DNA of 64,000 nt from Marsupella aquatica (lineage: Eukaryota; Marchantiophyta). Both the position numbers and the translations under genes were made by a program. Each line of letters opens with the position of its first letter. The first letter of the stretch is position 1. The notes beneath the pieces were generated by a model. That model searched no databases, was not told where the DNA came from, and was given only the letters and a program-made list of their open reading frames with translations. Shown here in pieces: positions 10,428-21,628 of the stretch. The stretch is from contig OZ316894.1 of assembly GCA_973895155.1 (NCBI GenBank), positions 20,646,001-20,710,000 of the forward strand, in the 5' to 3' direction.

Positions 10428-12711
10428 AGTTCAAGTTAAAAGTGTACCGATCCACCAACAATTTGGTGACATGTCTACTCATGGGCCGCAGGGAGTTCCT
10501 ATCGATGGATCCGATGGAAGCAACGATGAACAAGAAGGTATGCAACTCTTTTGCAGGTTCAATTTGAGCTGACGGTCACCTTTGCCTGGTTGTTTTTTGC
10601 AAACTATTTAGTTGTGCATTATTAAGTAATGTACTGAGGATGCGTGCTAGCGTTTGTGGGGAAACCTTTACTTCGATCTCCTTTGACTTGATATGTCATA
10701 CGTTGTTGTGCTGCGCGCAGCGACCACCATTGGAGTGTTAAGAGAAAGGCCAAGGCAAGAGTTCCAAGCTGTCGCACTACCTACCCAAGGGGTCTTACAA
10801 ATGGCCTCGGACATTTCCAACTTTGATGAAGCAAGTGATCCTCCATTTGAAGGAGGAAATGAACAAGAACCTGTTCCACTCCCTATGGAAGGGGTATCAG
10901 GAAGGGTCTTGGGCATTATTTCCAGCAATGATGAAGCGACAGAGCCTGCATTTGAAGGAGGTTCCGGAGAAGCTGTACCACTCCCTATAGAAGAAGAACC
11001 AGGAAAAGTCTTTGAAAATTCCACCAATGATGAAGGACGTTCAGGAGAAGCTATCTCACTTCCTGTCCAAGGGGTATTGGGAAAGGTGTTGGACAATTCC
11101 ACTGATGATGAAGCAAGGGAGCCTGCAATTGAAGGGCTTGATGATGAAGCTGCGCGTGAAGCTGTCCCACTCCGTATGGAAGGGGTATTAGGAAAAGTCT
11201 TGGACAATTCCATTGATGATGAGGCAAGGGAGCCTGCGATTGATGAAACTGTCCCACTCCGTGTGGAAGGGTTATTAGGAAAGGTGTTGGACAATTCCAC
11301 CAATGGGGAAGAAAGGGAGCCTCCAATTGAAGGAACTGATACTGAACAAGCAGTGACCAGTGAAACTCAAAAAGCACCTACAACAAGCGGGCAAAGTGAA
11401 GGTCCTAGCGGAGGTATGTTTAATAGGACATATGATGAGTCTTTGTTGCCCTTTAGTAATGTGATAATGTCTGCTATAGCGTGGTGTCGATCAACTCCTT
11501 CAGACAACCCAAAGGAAGGTGTGGCATCCGATCATGAGTGTCGACTACTCCAACCAGACCATGCCATGACCGAGGAGGTACAGGAGAATCCGGGATCCGA
11601 GGTCAGTACACAACTGAATACAAACAAGGTTGATCTTGTGGAGAATGATAGATTGGCATTGACAGGTGAAGCTGTCAAGGCAGTGAAGAACTTTGCTTTG
11701 GTGCCATATTCACCGCATAGTGCGCCCTTGATAGACTGTATGGGCAGTTTGCCAGAGTGCGCCACAACAGGTGATGCTAGGCATGCACAAAAGATGCCTA
11801 CACGTACAAGGGACAAGGGTGAAGCGAGAAGTCCATCCACAGACTCTAGGCATGGAGTAACGACGTCTACATTGACAAGGGATGAGGCTGAAGCAATAGG
11901 TCCTTCCACAATATTGGAGGAGTCTCCAGAACATCCTTTAGTGTTTGAAGAATTGCCGGAATTCACATCATCAAGGTGGATGCAGTATGCTACACAGCGA
12001 GCACAAATGAGCTCCGATGGGAAAACTCATGTTGCTGACTATGTTGACAAATTTGTGCAAGGAGCGATGCATGTACAAGCAATTGCATCTTATGAGAATT
12101 ACAGGCGAGTATACTCAGATTGCAGGTTAGATGCTCGTATGAGAATGCACGGTGCATATGAGGCTATGCGAAGTCTTATAATGGACCTACAACATCATAA
12201 GGACGTCTTGCACAGTGAGATAGCTACGCTTGAAGAAACCATGTTGCAAAAGAAATTAGAATTGAGGCGAATGCCTCCCACAGAGTCAGATGCTAGGCTT
12301 TATAGAGACCAGGCTTTCTTGTGGCAGCAAGAAACAAGTAAAGAGAAGTCGCGTTTTGTTGCGGATAAGCGACGATTGCAAGATGAATTGCACAATTTCT
12401 GAGTTAAGTTGTGGCAGATAAAAAGGCTGCAGAGTTGCAAATGACACTTGAAAGCAATGACAGGAAGATACTTAGTTCAAACGCCACAGTAGAATGGTGC
12501 AAACAGCAAGAGAAGGAGTTCTTGCAATTGCACAACAGTGAACTAGACAAACTTTGTGAAGTCCGACGAGCGATTGAGGAAGCAGAAGGCATGCAATCAC
12601 GTCCGCCTCGGCCGCGGATGGCACTCATGATGCACTATCGACATTGACTCGTAATCCTCAACCTTAATGGGTTATTGTGTGCAATTGCTGAAGATAGGGA
12701 GTTCAGGAAAT
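10428..12711 (+). pseudogene. Repeat and coiled-coil protein gene, running into an FCP1-like domain
   Basis: This is the continuation of the gene at 1-1772 after the retrotransposon. A short exon ends near a GTATGC donor at about 10538 and the next begins after CTGCGCGCAG at about 10720. The long frame to 12402 has about six degenerate repeats of roughly 30 residues at 10762-11350 (variants of PLPMEGVLGKVLDNSTDDEA), then a Ser/Thr-rich stretch, then a long helical, coiled-coil-like C-terminus from about 11960. A frameshift near 12400 moves the coiled coil to the frame at 12411-12647. A single TGA at 12645-12647 separates it from VILNLNGLLC, the first motif of an FCP1/NIF phosphatase domain. 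That domain is split at 12711 by element A and resumes at 25698. The TGA may be a mutated CGA. Gene function is unknown. Confidence 0.5.
10762..11350 (+). repeat. About six 30-residue coding repeats
   Basis: The repeats share the pattern (A/T)VPLPMEG-x-x-GKVLDNS-(T/I)(D/N)DEA-REP. The middle copies are most alike. All are acidic and probably unstructured. They give the gene a tandem-repeat region before its coiled coil. Confidence 0.75.
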
Positions 12712-12737
12712 ATCAGCCTATTCATTAAAAGTGTATT
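12712..12737 (+). repeat. Element A left terminal inverted repeat
   Basis: The 26 bases beginning ATCAGCCTATTCATTAAAAG are matched perfectly, in inverse orientation, at 25668-25693. Confidence 0.95.
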
Positions 12738-13078
12738 ATTATTTGATTTATGTACATTTGGGCAATGAAAAGTGTACTTTTGGGCTTGAAAAAGTGTACA
12801 TTTGGCCAATGAAAAGTGTACATTTGGGGATAGAAAAGTGTACAATTGGCCTAAAGAGTGTACATTTGGGCAATGAAAAGTGTATATTTGAACATCAAAA
12901 TAGGTACATTTGGCTTTAAAAAGTGTACATTTGAGTACATTTGGCCTAGAAAGTGTACATTTGAGTGAAACAAACATACATTTGGCTTAAAAAGTGTACA
13001 TTTAAGTGCATTTGGTCTAGAAAGTGTAGCTTTGAGTGCAACAAAGTGTACATTTGGCCTAAAAAGTGTACCAACTCT
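12728..13078 (+). repeat. Element A left subterminal repeats (AAAAGTGTACATTTGG)
   Basis: More than a dozen degenerate copies of AAAAGTGTACATTTGGGC lie head to tail, some as AGTGTACATTTGAGT. Copies in the same orientation lie inside the right end (about 25560-25645). Subterminal arrays are typical transposase-binding regions in large DNA transposons. The inverted repeat itself ends in one unit. Confidence 0.85.
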
Positions 13079-13318
13079 TATTATAATCATTTAAAAGAAA
13101 GGAATGAATAGAAAAATATTTTTAATTATGCAAAAAAAGCAAACATTCATATTCATAACGATCAAAAGTTTAGAAAATGAGGAGATAGTATAACTAACAC
13201 TCAATGGCATGGTCTCACATTAAAACTATTAAAATAGTAAATAACTAGTAGGTACTTGTTACTATCTAAGTAACTATCTATTTAATAATTATTATAGCTT
13301 CACAAGTAACAACTAAGT

Positions 13319-16300
13319 CTACTTGTCCATCCTTTGGAGATAACTTTGGATAGTTTGTAGAACATTTCGAGGAATCTTCAAACCTCTGCCCACCATGTTT
13401 TCTTCTTTCATGCCAGATTTAAAACCATACATTGCAGAATTTGCATACTGCCAATGTTGAGCGTTCTCACCAAACCCTGGATCTCGCTCCCATGTCTTAG
13501 TGGACATGAAGCAGTTTAGATACCGTGCACTCTCAGTCACATCAAGTTTAGAGTGTTTAGGCCTCCACCATTCGACTGGAAACATTGGAGCATATTGTTG
13601 AGACAGAGGAGGGTTTGTTGGAGATGTAGTTGGGACTTCATGCTTAGGGTCAACCGAACCCAAAGCTCTCACCAACCAGAAATGACCTCCACCATTTTTA
13701 TTCTCCCAGTCATCCTCGGGTCGAAGAAATACAAAGTTCCCTTGACAAATATCCTGTAGGGGAATCCACCGTCCTTGTTCTCTCTCAGCTCGAGATCCAA
13801 CAAATGGTGCCGCTTGATCTTCCATCTCTTCCAAGACCTCATTTTGAAGAGCCGTCATCTTCGCATTCTCCTCATCTTCACTTGGAGGACCACTTTGATC
13901 CGGTTGGTTGACCTTGTAACCAGTGCCATGGTTAGTCTTAGGCCAAAATCCATTTTTCAAGGGAAATTGAGTACTTCCCTCCCCTTCTAGTGCAAGCCCA
14001 TTTGTCAACAACTCCACAATTCTCTCCCAATATTTCACAAGAGGAAATCTTTCCTTATATGCTATAGATGTCTCATCAGTGCAACTCCTTCTCAAAAAAT
14101 CAAGGTACTTGGTAAGAAATGGGATAATCTCTTCAGATTTTTTGTGTATCTCTCCAATGGATTTAGCTAAGGGCTCTCCACTAGGTAAAAGAAGGGAATT
14201 TGTTGTCAGATCTGTTGCCCAAATGCACCTTCCACCAACTGGAGCCCAAGCTTGCTTTACATGGGACTTATACTGAAATATTGGTACATAATCTCTCATA
14301 GAGAAAAGAAATGATACAGGTTTTGAGTGACCTTGAATATCTTTAACGTTGAAAGTTTAAAGATATTCTTTGTAAGATGCAACTTCTTGTATCAATCTGG
14401 GAACTGGATGAATGCTCTCACATTCCCAAACCTCTGCCATAAGAGCAAGGAGAGTTGCAACTTCCTTGTGCTGAACTTGATATGATACCTTCAAAAAGAG
14501 TGCATCAACATCTTCGTGCGTATGACCAACCATAAGAAAAGACATTTGAATAGTTTCAAATACTCCTCTACTCACAAGCTCACTACAAAATGCCATGACA
14601 GTCTGGTTTTCGTTATCCTTTGCTGAGTTATCCATTTGCAATGTTAGGTGCCTTGGCAAGGGCTTGAAAGATGGACTGCCTTGTTCCCCATGCATGTCCC
14701 CTCCTTGATCCTCACCAAGTTGGGTGGAGACCGTCTCCGTCTGACTCTCGGCTGCATCTTCAGAACCAATATAGCTATTCATTGGAATACTCTTTGGTTC
14801 CAAATATCCCTTAAAAAATGCATCAAAGTCAAGAAGAGCTTGAAAGAAAGGTCTATGAGGTTCCAAATAAAGGCCATCCAACATGTCACCTGTCTTGTCT
14901 CCATTGTACTCTTCAAGGTCTCGAAGACACTTAGCCAAGGATGTCACCGTGAAATTGGCATCTCCTGGCCAAAGGCCAGTGACACTAAAGTGTGCATAGA
15001 CTCCTGGATCTCTTCCGTGGATCAACATCCTTGTGAGAGCAATAGGTAGCGGCATCCCATGACCCGAAAGCGATTTAGGAGTACTGACCATTTTTGGAAT
15101 CCACGTCTTTGCTTGATCCATCTTGTCGTGAATGATGCAAAGATATTCCCCTGGATGTTGCTTAGCCATCACTCGATGAGCATAGTAAACATATCTACGT
15201 GACATTTGCTCACGAAGATGTTGCGCTCGTTTTTCTTCAATTTCAGCAACGTTCTTTTTTCCTTCTTTCTCGCATCAAACTATCTTTGTATTCACAACAA
15301 AGAGTACACTTGGCAAATGCACCATCTTCATGGAAACTAAAGTTTGCGAATGATTTGCTCCAAATCTTGTACAGAGTATTCTCTGTAACTGGAGGAAGCC
15401 CCTCTTCCTTCATCTTTGTTCTCACATCTTCCAAAATCTCCAGCTTCTTGTAACATGCTGGAAGACGATATTCAGTGGAGTCTGTCCCATGAGCCCCAGC
15501 ATAAGGTATATGAGGCATGGGCTCTGCATTTCGAGTCAAAAAATCCTCCAACAGAGCTCGTGCATGCAAGGTATTTGACCTTGTTTTCATGGAGCCCGTG
15601 TTTCCATGGAACCCAATTTTGCAGCCCTCCACATATCTCCTTTTGTAGTCATAATATTTTGTGTGGCTAAAACCATGGATGATTGCAAATGCATGTCTAC
15701 ATACGACCATACCCTTGAGAACATGGTGCCCCTTATCACGAACATCATCTTCTCTGTAGTGGAAGAGGTTGAAAATGTGTGATGTTTTTGACTCACTTGA
15801 CATCCCGTGAAATTCTATCTGAATATCTTCTATGTCTTCTCTTGGCATAGTCAGACAACATTTCTGCTTGCAACAATTCTCTCTTTTAATTTCATCAATC
15901 GAAGCTTCCGTTGTTTTTGAAACTGCCTTGGTTTCCAACAGCCTTCTCTTCTTTTCAATCGGATCTACATGAGTCCTCTTGTTGAAATTGTATGGCCTTG
16001 TGCGCAGCATTCCCCTATCATTTACATTTGGATAGAGATCATCCCTATCCACCGACTCCATCCTCTCTGAACCTTCAACCAAAATGTCTGACAAAAATTT
16101 CCCATTTGCAAGTAGTTTTGTTGAATCAATTCACCACCGAACCAAAGTAATTACTCCCCTATGGAAGTTGGGAAAGTATTGTGATTCCACCACATCTTTC
16201 ACAGCAATCCCTACATGGTCCTCACCAAGCATTTCATCGTCAACTGCCGCCATTTCTTGAGGCACAGTGATGGTCCCCGTGGCAACCCTATTGGTTCGAT

Positions 16301-17075
16301 CTGAACCGATGTATAGTTCGACCAACTCTGACATCCAATTTGACCGTTGGAAATAGTCACAATTAGTTTTAGAAATTTCAGCTGAGGGAGACTCCACAAC
16401 AAAACTCCGCTCTATGTTGATATCATCACCCGCATCCTTCTTTGAGAAACTCTTTCTACTTTGGACATCTGCCACGTCCCAGAGAACCCATGAGTCTTTT
16501 GCCTCATCAATTGTTTCAGCCCCACTGTGTTTGTAAGGTAAAACCCTACTCCCATGAATGCCCACATGAATGATATCAGTGACCCTCACACTGATCCGTG
16601 ATTCACCAAGTAAAATGTTGTGACATCTTTCCATTGGATTTGTATTGAAAACAACTCCAAGGGCTACACAACACCAAAAGATGAACATTTCAACCTCATC
16701 CCCTTGCCTCAGAGTGGTCGATGAGTCCTCCTCTACAATTGGATTTTTCTCCAAATTACTCTCGGGTCTATTTGAACAACTACCTACACTAATGCGTTTT
16801 TGAGAATTTGTTGTCGTTGATAGATATGCGCAAGACAAATCCCAAATAACGCAAGAATCAATGGCATCAAAAAGGTTTTCTGCCCGAGGCATCGGAAATG
16901 GTAGTTTTGTGGTTCGGTCAAAAACTTTCTCAATGAGAACTCCCATTCGATTCTCTCTCAACAATATCTTTTGAACACTATCTTGCGGGTTGACTTTTTG
17001 AACTGTCCCACTCGCAACATTGTAACCATCATTTGTCAATATCACATTGTCTCCTCTCAAAAATATTCCGGTCAT
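13319..17075 (-). pseudogene. Element A transposase-like gene (DUF8039-like repeats and DDE core)
   Basis: It is an intronless leftward gene of about 1,250 codons starting at 17075. The N-terminus (17075-16131) has three related domains resembling DUF8039, each with a GDEVxM/GDNVIL start, a V-x-x-GVV strand and a VIWD end. Next comes a basic and Cys-rich part (CCKQKCCL, GMVVCRHAFAIIHGFSHTKY, CTLCCEYKD). The core resembles DUF7869-type DDE integrase folds, with IIHDKMDQAKTWIP (about 15130), LTLQMDNSAKDNENQ (about 14630) and VGHTHEDVDALF (about 14510). That places D, D and E in the expected order. A C-terminal domain has FPVEWWRPKH. Lesions are TGA at 16131, a one-base insertion near 15245 and TAA at 14357. 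A role in moving the element is inferred from the DDE pattern and the inverted repeats. Confidence 0.72.
16030..16050. repeat. 21-bp palindrome inside the transposase coding region (A)
   Basis: GGATAGAGATCATCCCTATCC is one unit of the element A palindrome family. It encodes DRDDLYP on the minus strand. Element B has a different 21-bp unit at the matching codons (45178-45198). Confidence 0.75.
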
Positions 17076-18850
17076 TCCTATAACGTATTCACCTGCACAA
17101 TTTTAAATGTAAAGTATTAGTTAAGAATGGTCCGAACTAGGAAGCACATAGGTGTCAACCCTCTCCAAGGACAGTGCGCATATTGGGATTATCCCCATCA
17201 AGCAAAATAATAGGTCCCCAAAAAGTCCCTATCTAGCCCTAAGATCCCTGATCCCAATTTAGACGTTGGATAGGGATGATCCCTGTCCAAACGGTGGACA
17301 GGGATGATCCCTGTCCAAACGACGAATAGGGTCTGTCAGTGTCCAAATGGCAAACAAGGATCATCCCTGCCTAAACGGCGGATAGTGTCTGTCACTGTCC
17401 AAAGGGCGGACACGCCTGATCCATGTCCAAATGGTGGATTGAGTCTATTCCCTGTCCAAACAACTGACAGGGATGATTCAAGGAAACTTTTCATATTGGG
17501 GTCCAATCAAGCAAATACCTCAAACGGCGAATAGGGATCATCCGGAGAACGACCACGGACACGGATCCCTATTGAAAGGGTAGACAGGGATCATCCCTAT
17601 CAAAACGGCGGACAGGGACCATCCCTATCCAAACGGTGGACAGGGACCATCCCTATCCAAACGGTGGACATGGATCATCCCTATCCAAATGGCGGACAGG
17701 GATCATCCTCATCCAAACAGCGAATACGGATCATTATCCAACTAGAGGATCCAAACGGCGAATATGGATCATTATCCAACCAGAGGATCCAAACTGTAGA
17801 GGATCCAATAAAGTGCTATAGTTCATATGGTCCTCCACAGTACTCTACGGTGGACAGGGATCATCCCTATCCAAACAGTAGATAGAGATGATCCCTATCC
17901 AGATAGCAAACAGGGATTACCCCTCTACGGACAATTGACTTTACACACTAATTTAATGTTTGAGCAAAGAACGGTTGGATTGAGATTATCCCAATCGTGA
18001 GTTGGGCTGGGATTTTTTCACTTCAACCTTAACTTAGATATAGTAATTCCTAAATTTGCGGATATCAATGGAATATGCTACAATTCTATAATTAGGTTTA
18101 AAGTTACCTGTAATGGAAATGATTCTTGAACCCAAAACTCAATTTAGTTTATGTTGTCAAACCAAGGATTAAAATACTGTGTTGAAGGGGTAGTTATCAG
18201 TAACCTGGTAAACTAAATGCTTCAGGGGTGTGGAAGAAATTAAAACTAGATGTTCTGTCTAGAAAACAAGAGTGTCTCAATGGGGCTCCGTAATGAACGG
18301 ACCTGGTTGAGGAACAGAACGAAAATCTAGAAATGAAAATACCAAATGAGGACCAGCCGGACAACCCCAAGTATCTTATACCAGTTGTTGAAGATCGCCC
18401 TTATGGATAAGGCGATGCATGATCAGCCTTAAGCAACGGCGAGTGGATTAGGTCGGGCGGTGCACTTTAGGGCAGCCATGCATTTAGGGTTTTCCACTCG
18501 CCTCGGCCTCCCACGTGTTCAGTGTGCCTTGCCTCGCCTCGGGGGGGGGGTAAAGGAGGTAGGAGGTCCCACTTGGACCTCATTCTTCATTCCCTCCTCG
18601 CTCCTCGCTCGCTCTCCTCCTCGCTCGCTCTTCTCCCTCCTCCGTCCGCTCCTCCTCTTCTCCACTCTTGCTCTTGCGCTCCTTTGCTCGCTCCTCCGCC
18701 TCATTCGCTTCCAATCTCCTTCGCTCCGACGCCTTTGCACTCCTTCGCTCTGCCTCCGCACTAAAGTTTATCCCCATAGCCGCCACGTTAATTTCCCTAG
18801 ATCTAACGCTCTGCAATCCTCCACATGTCCATAAGGCCACGTGTCACACG
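17076..18850. promoter_or_regulatory. Divergent intergenic region of element A with a palindrome array
   Basis: This region lies between the starts of the leftward and rightward genes and should hold both promoters. At 17266-17935 it has at least eight copies of a 21-bp interrupted palindrome, best form GGACAGGGATGATCCCTGTCC at 17296-17316 (9-base arms, 3-base spacer), separated by AAACGGC/TGGT linkers. A pyrimidine-rich run (about 18590-18770) and GCCACGTGTCA with a CACGTG core come just before the ATG at 18851. Element B shows the same order. Open frames here are by-products of the repeats. Confidence 0.7.
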
Positions 18851-18980
18851 ATGGAGCCATCCAGACCTATTCCAGTGTGTCTCGTCAGTGAGCCAACAGA
18901 GGAGACAGACCTCTCATCCATTGAGGACGTGGTGGAGACGGCCCTCGAGGATTCCAGAGCCTTTCAATCGCTCAATCCAA

Positions 18981-19659
18981 GTGAGTATCCCAGTAACAAG
19001 TTAAATATTTGTGTGGTGGACAGAGATGATCCCTGTCCAAGTAGAGTCCAAATAGAAGATAGTCATCTTTATTAGGAATTGGACAGAGATGATCTCTATC
19101 CAAATGGATGGAGATCATCCCTGTCCAATTGCATAGATATCATTTATTTCCAAACTGACGATAGAGGATGTCCTATCAGACGATGTTGAGGACCTTTATT
19201 AGGAATTGGATAGAGATGATCCCTGTCCAAGTAGAGGATAGAGATGATAATAACAATCGTCAGTATCCTCTCATCGAACAGAGATGATATTTATTACAAA
19301 TTGGACAAAGATCATCCCTATCCAATTCGTAATAACGATCGTCAGTATCCTCTCATCGAACAGAGATGATCTTTATTACAAATTGGACAGAGATCATCCC
19401 TGTCCAATTTGTAATAATGATCGTCAGTATCCTCTCATCGAACATAGATGATCTTTTTTACAAATTGGACAGAGATCATCCCTGTCCAATTCGTAATAAC
19501 GATCGTCAATATCCTCTCATCGAACAAAGATGATCTTTATTACAAATTGGACAGAGATCATCGCTGTCCAAATAGAGGATAGAGATGATCCCTGTCCAAT
19601 TTTTGTCAATTACAAAAGTAAGATTTCCAAACTAATATGCCTGGATGGGACTATTGCAG
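18981..19659. repeat. Intron 1 of the element A gene: palindrome and tandem-repeat array
   Basis: The intron is filled with GGACAGAGATGATCCCTGTCC-type palindromes. From about 19250 a longer unit of about 80 bp (palindrome, AATTCGTAATAACGATCGTCAGTATCCTCTCATCGAAC, split here only by the repeat itself) is repeated about four times. It is equivalent to intron 1 of element B, which holds a different palindrome. Confidence 0.8.
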
Positions 19660-21275
19660 GGAGCTATCTAAATGCATTGAAACCACAGATTTCAGACACA
19701 GATTGCTCCGAGGGAGTCTTGTTGGAGCAGAGCAGAGAAGATTTTCGTTGGGGCCTTGAGTTCTCCAGAGTTGATTTTGATTTCCTTAGCACATCAACGA
19801 GACGGGATCCCATTTTGTGCATAAAGGTCAGAACTGCAGATCAGGAGACTCTTGTACTCGGACCTGTAGTCTTCATTGGAATTGAAGGAAGAGGGTTTGT
19901 TTCCGTCATTCTTGAGCTCCATGAAAGGATACGATGGGTTAAACTACATCTACCATCAAAGGCGTATTCTTCAGAATTCAATGTTGAGTGGTCTGCAGCT
20001 GGAGAACTTGGCGTGTTGGCAATGGGATTTTTCCCTAAGTCGTATTCAACTCAAAAGGTGACTGTTGGAGTGAAGGGGATTCTTCCACTTGACATCATGT
20101 ATGGGTTTCAATATGTGAAGCTTAATATGCATAAACACCAAGGGAATTATACATTTCCGGTGACATGGATTTTAAATAATTTGCTTGACAAGGTAGGATT
20201 CCTATCATCGGAATCAGGTGTTTTCCTTGACAAGAAAATTGCATTTGCGGAGGAGTTTCCAATGGATAATGCAAAAAAGTGGGTAGAATCATTACCCAAG
20301 CCTACAAGTGTTGCACCAGTAGTGGTGAACAAGCCTACAAATGTTGCACCAGTAGTGGTGAACAAGCCTCCAGTAGTTGTTAACAAAGAAGTTCCGAAGC
20401 CTAGAAAAATATCTCAAGAGACAACAACCGGGACTGCAGGAACAACGGCCGGGACAGCCTCCAAACAAGTGGTAGGGAAGCAAAGACAAAGAGAGAAGAA
20501 GGAGCGCAAGAAAACTGAGACACTGCCGAAGGAACCCGAGAAGCCAGTAAAGAAGAAACATAAAACTGACAAGACTATTGCGCGGTCAACTCCGACGGAC
20601 GTAAATATGCTCCCAGAGGATAAGGGAGACAAACTTGATGCCCCGGAGGAGAAGAAGTTCTTAGAAGGGAATGATGTTCTCCAAAGAATAGAGCAGTACT
20701 ATACTTTTGGGATAAATGAAATATTTTCTATTCCAGTGGAGAAAATTTATCCAGCTCCGGCAAGGTTATGTTACAGGATGCTCAACAGTGCCCATGTGAA
20801 GCACATAGCCGAATCCATGGTGAAAAAACCTGGACATGAACCTCACGTTGCGGACCTTCTTCCTTACAATCCGAAACTTAGAAAGCTGCTTCATTTTGAC
20901 AGCATGGAGAATGACTGCAAAGACCTTCTTGCAGGAGTGAAGAAAGGCGAGATTGTTTTCCTTGCCGTCAGTGGGCAACATTCTGCTAGGGCGGCCAAAT
21001 GGGTTCTTGAGTGGGCCGAAACTGATGCCAAGCTCACAGTTTTGGCAAAAAAGTTAAAATATAGGAAGGCTAGATTATTGTCAGACCTTATGCCATCGGC
21101 TATACTGGTTGAGCACTCAATGAGATCAAATGCCATCAATTCTTTGATGGTGTTTCAATCGTGCTTCAAAGATACAATTGTTCATGCAAGAAAACAATTC
21201 CTTGAAACTGGAAGACCAAGAAAGCCAAAGCATGGGGACAACAAATCAAACGCCCAAGAGAGTCAAAAATTTCAG

Positions 21276-21628
21276 GTGAGAAACATTTTTCTTGTTTGGA
21301 CAAAGATGGTCTCTGTCCAAGAGTGTGACCGTCCGTTACATTGATTTTAGTTCAATATGTTTTTGGTTATGACTTGGATGGAGATGGTCTCTGTCCAAGA
21401 GTGAGACCTTCCATTCTGTAGATTTTACTTCATTCTACTTTTGGTTATGGCTTGGACGGAGATGGTCTCTGTCCAAGAGTGAGACCTTCCATTCTGTAGA
21501 TTTTACGTCATTCTACTTTTGGTTATGGCTTGGACGGAGATGGTCTCTGTCCAAGCAAGCGATTGTGTGTTGTCAAATCTCATTGATTGTAGATAACTTA
21601 CAACATTCTCCCTAATTTTTGACTGTAG
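21276..21628. repeat. Intron 2 of the element A gene: four palindromes
   Basis: Four copies close to GGACGGAGATGGTCTCTGTCC occur at about 21299, 21378, 21456 and 21533, in a unit of about 78 bp with GTGAGACCTTCCATTCTG. Intron 2 of element B holds three palindromes of a different sequence. Confidence 0.8.

Noticed and set aside
12672-13090. Minus-strand frames with CTLFKAKCTY-type repeats
   Set aside because: They are translations of the subterminal DNA repeats.
17304-17885. Short plus-strand frames between the divergent genes of element A
   Set aside because: They are translations of the palindrome repeat (SLSKWRTG-type peptides) and have no protein character.
17266-19600. CRISPR array
   Set aside because: Repeats are palindromic and spaced, but spacers are themselves repeated and variable in length, the units lie in introns of a plant gene, and no cas genes occur.
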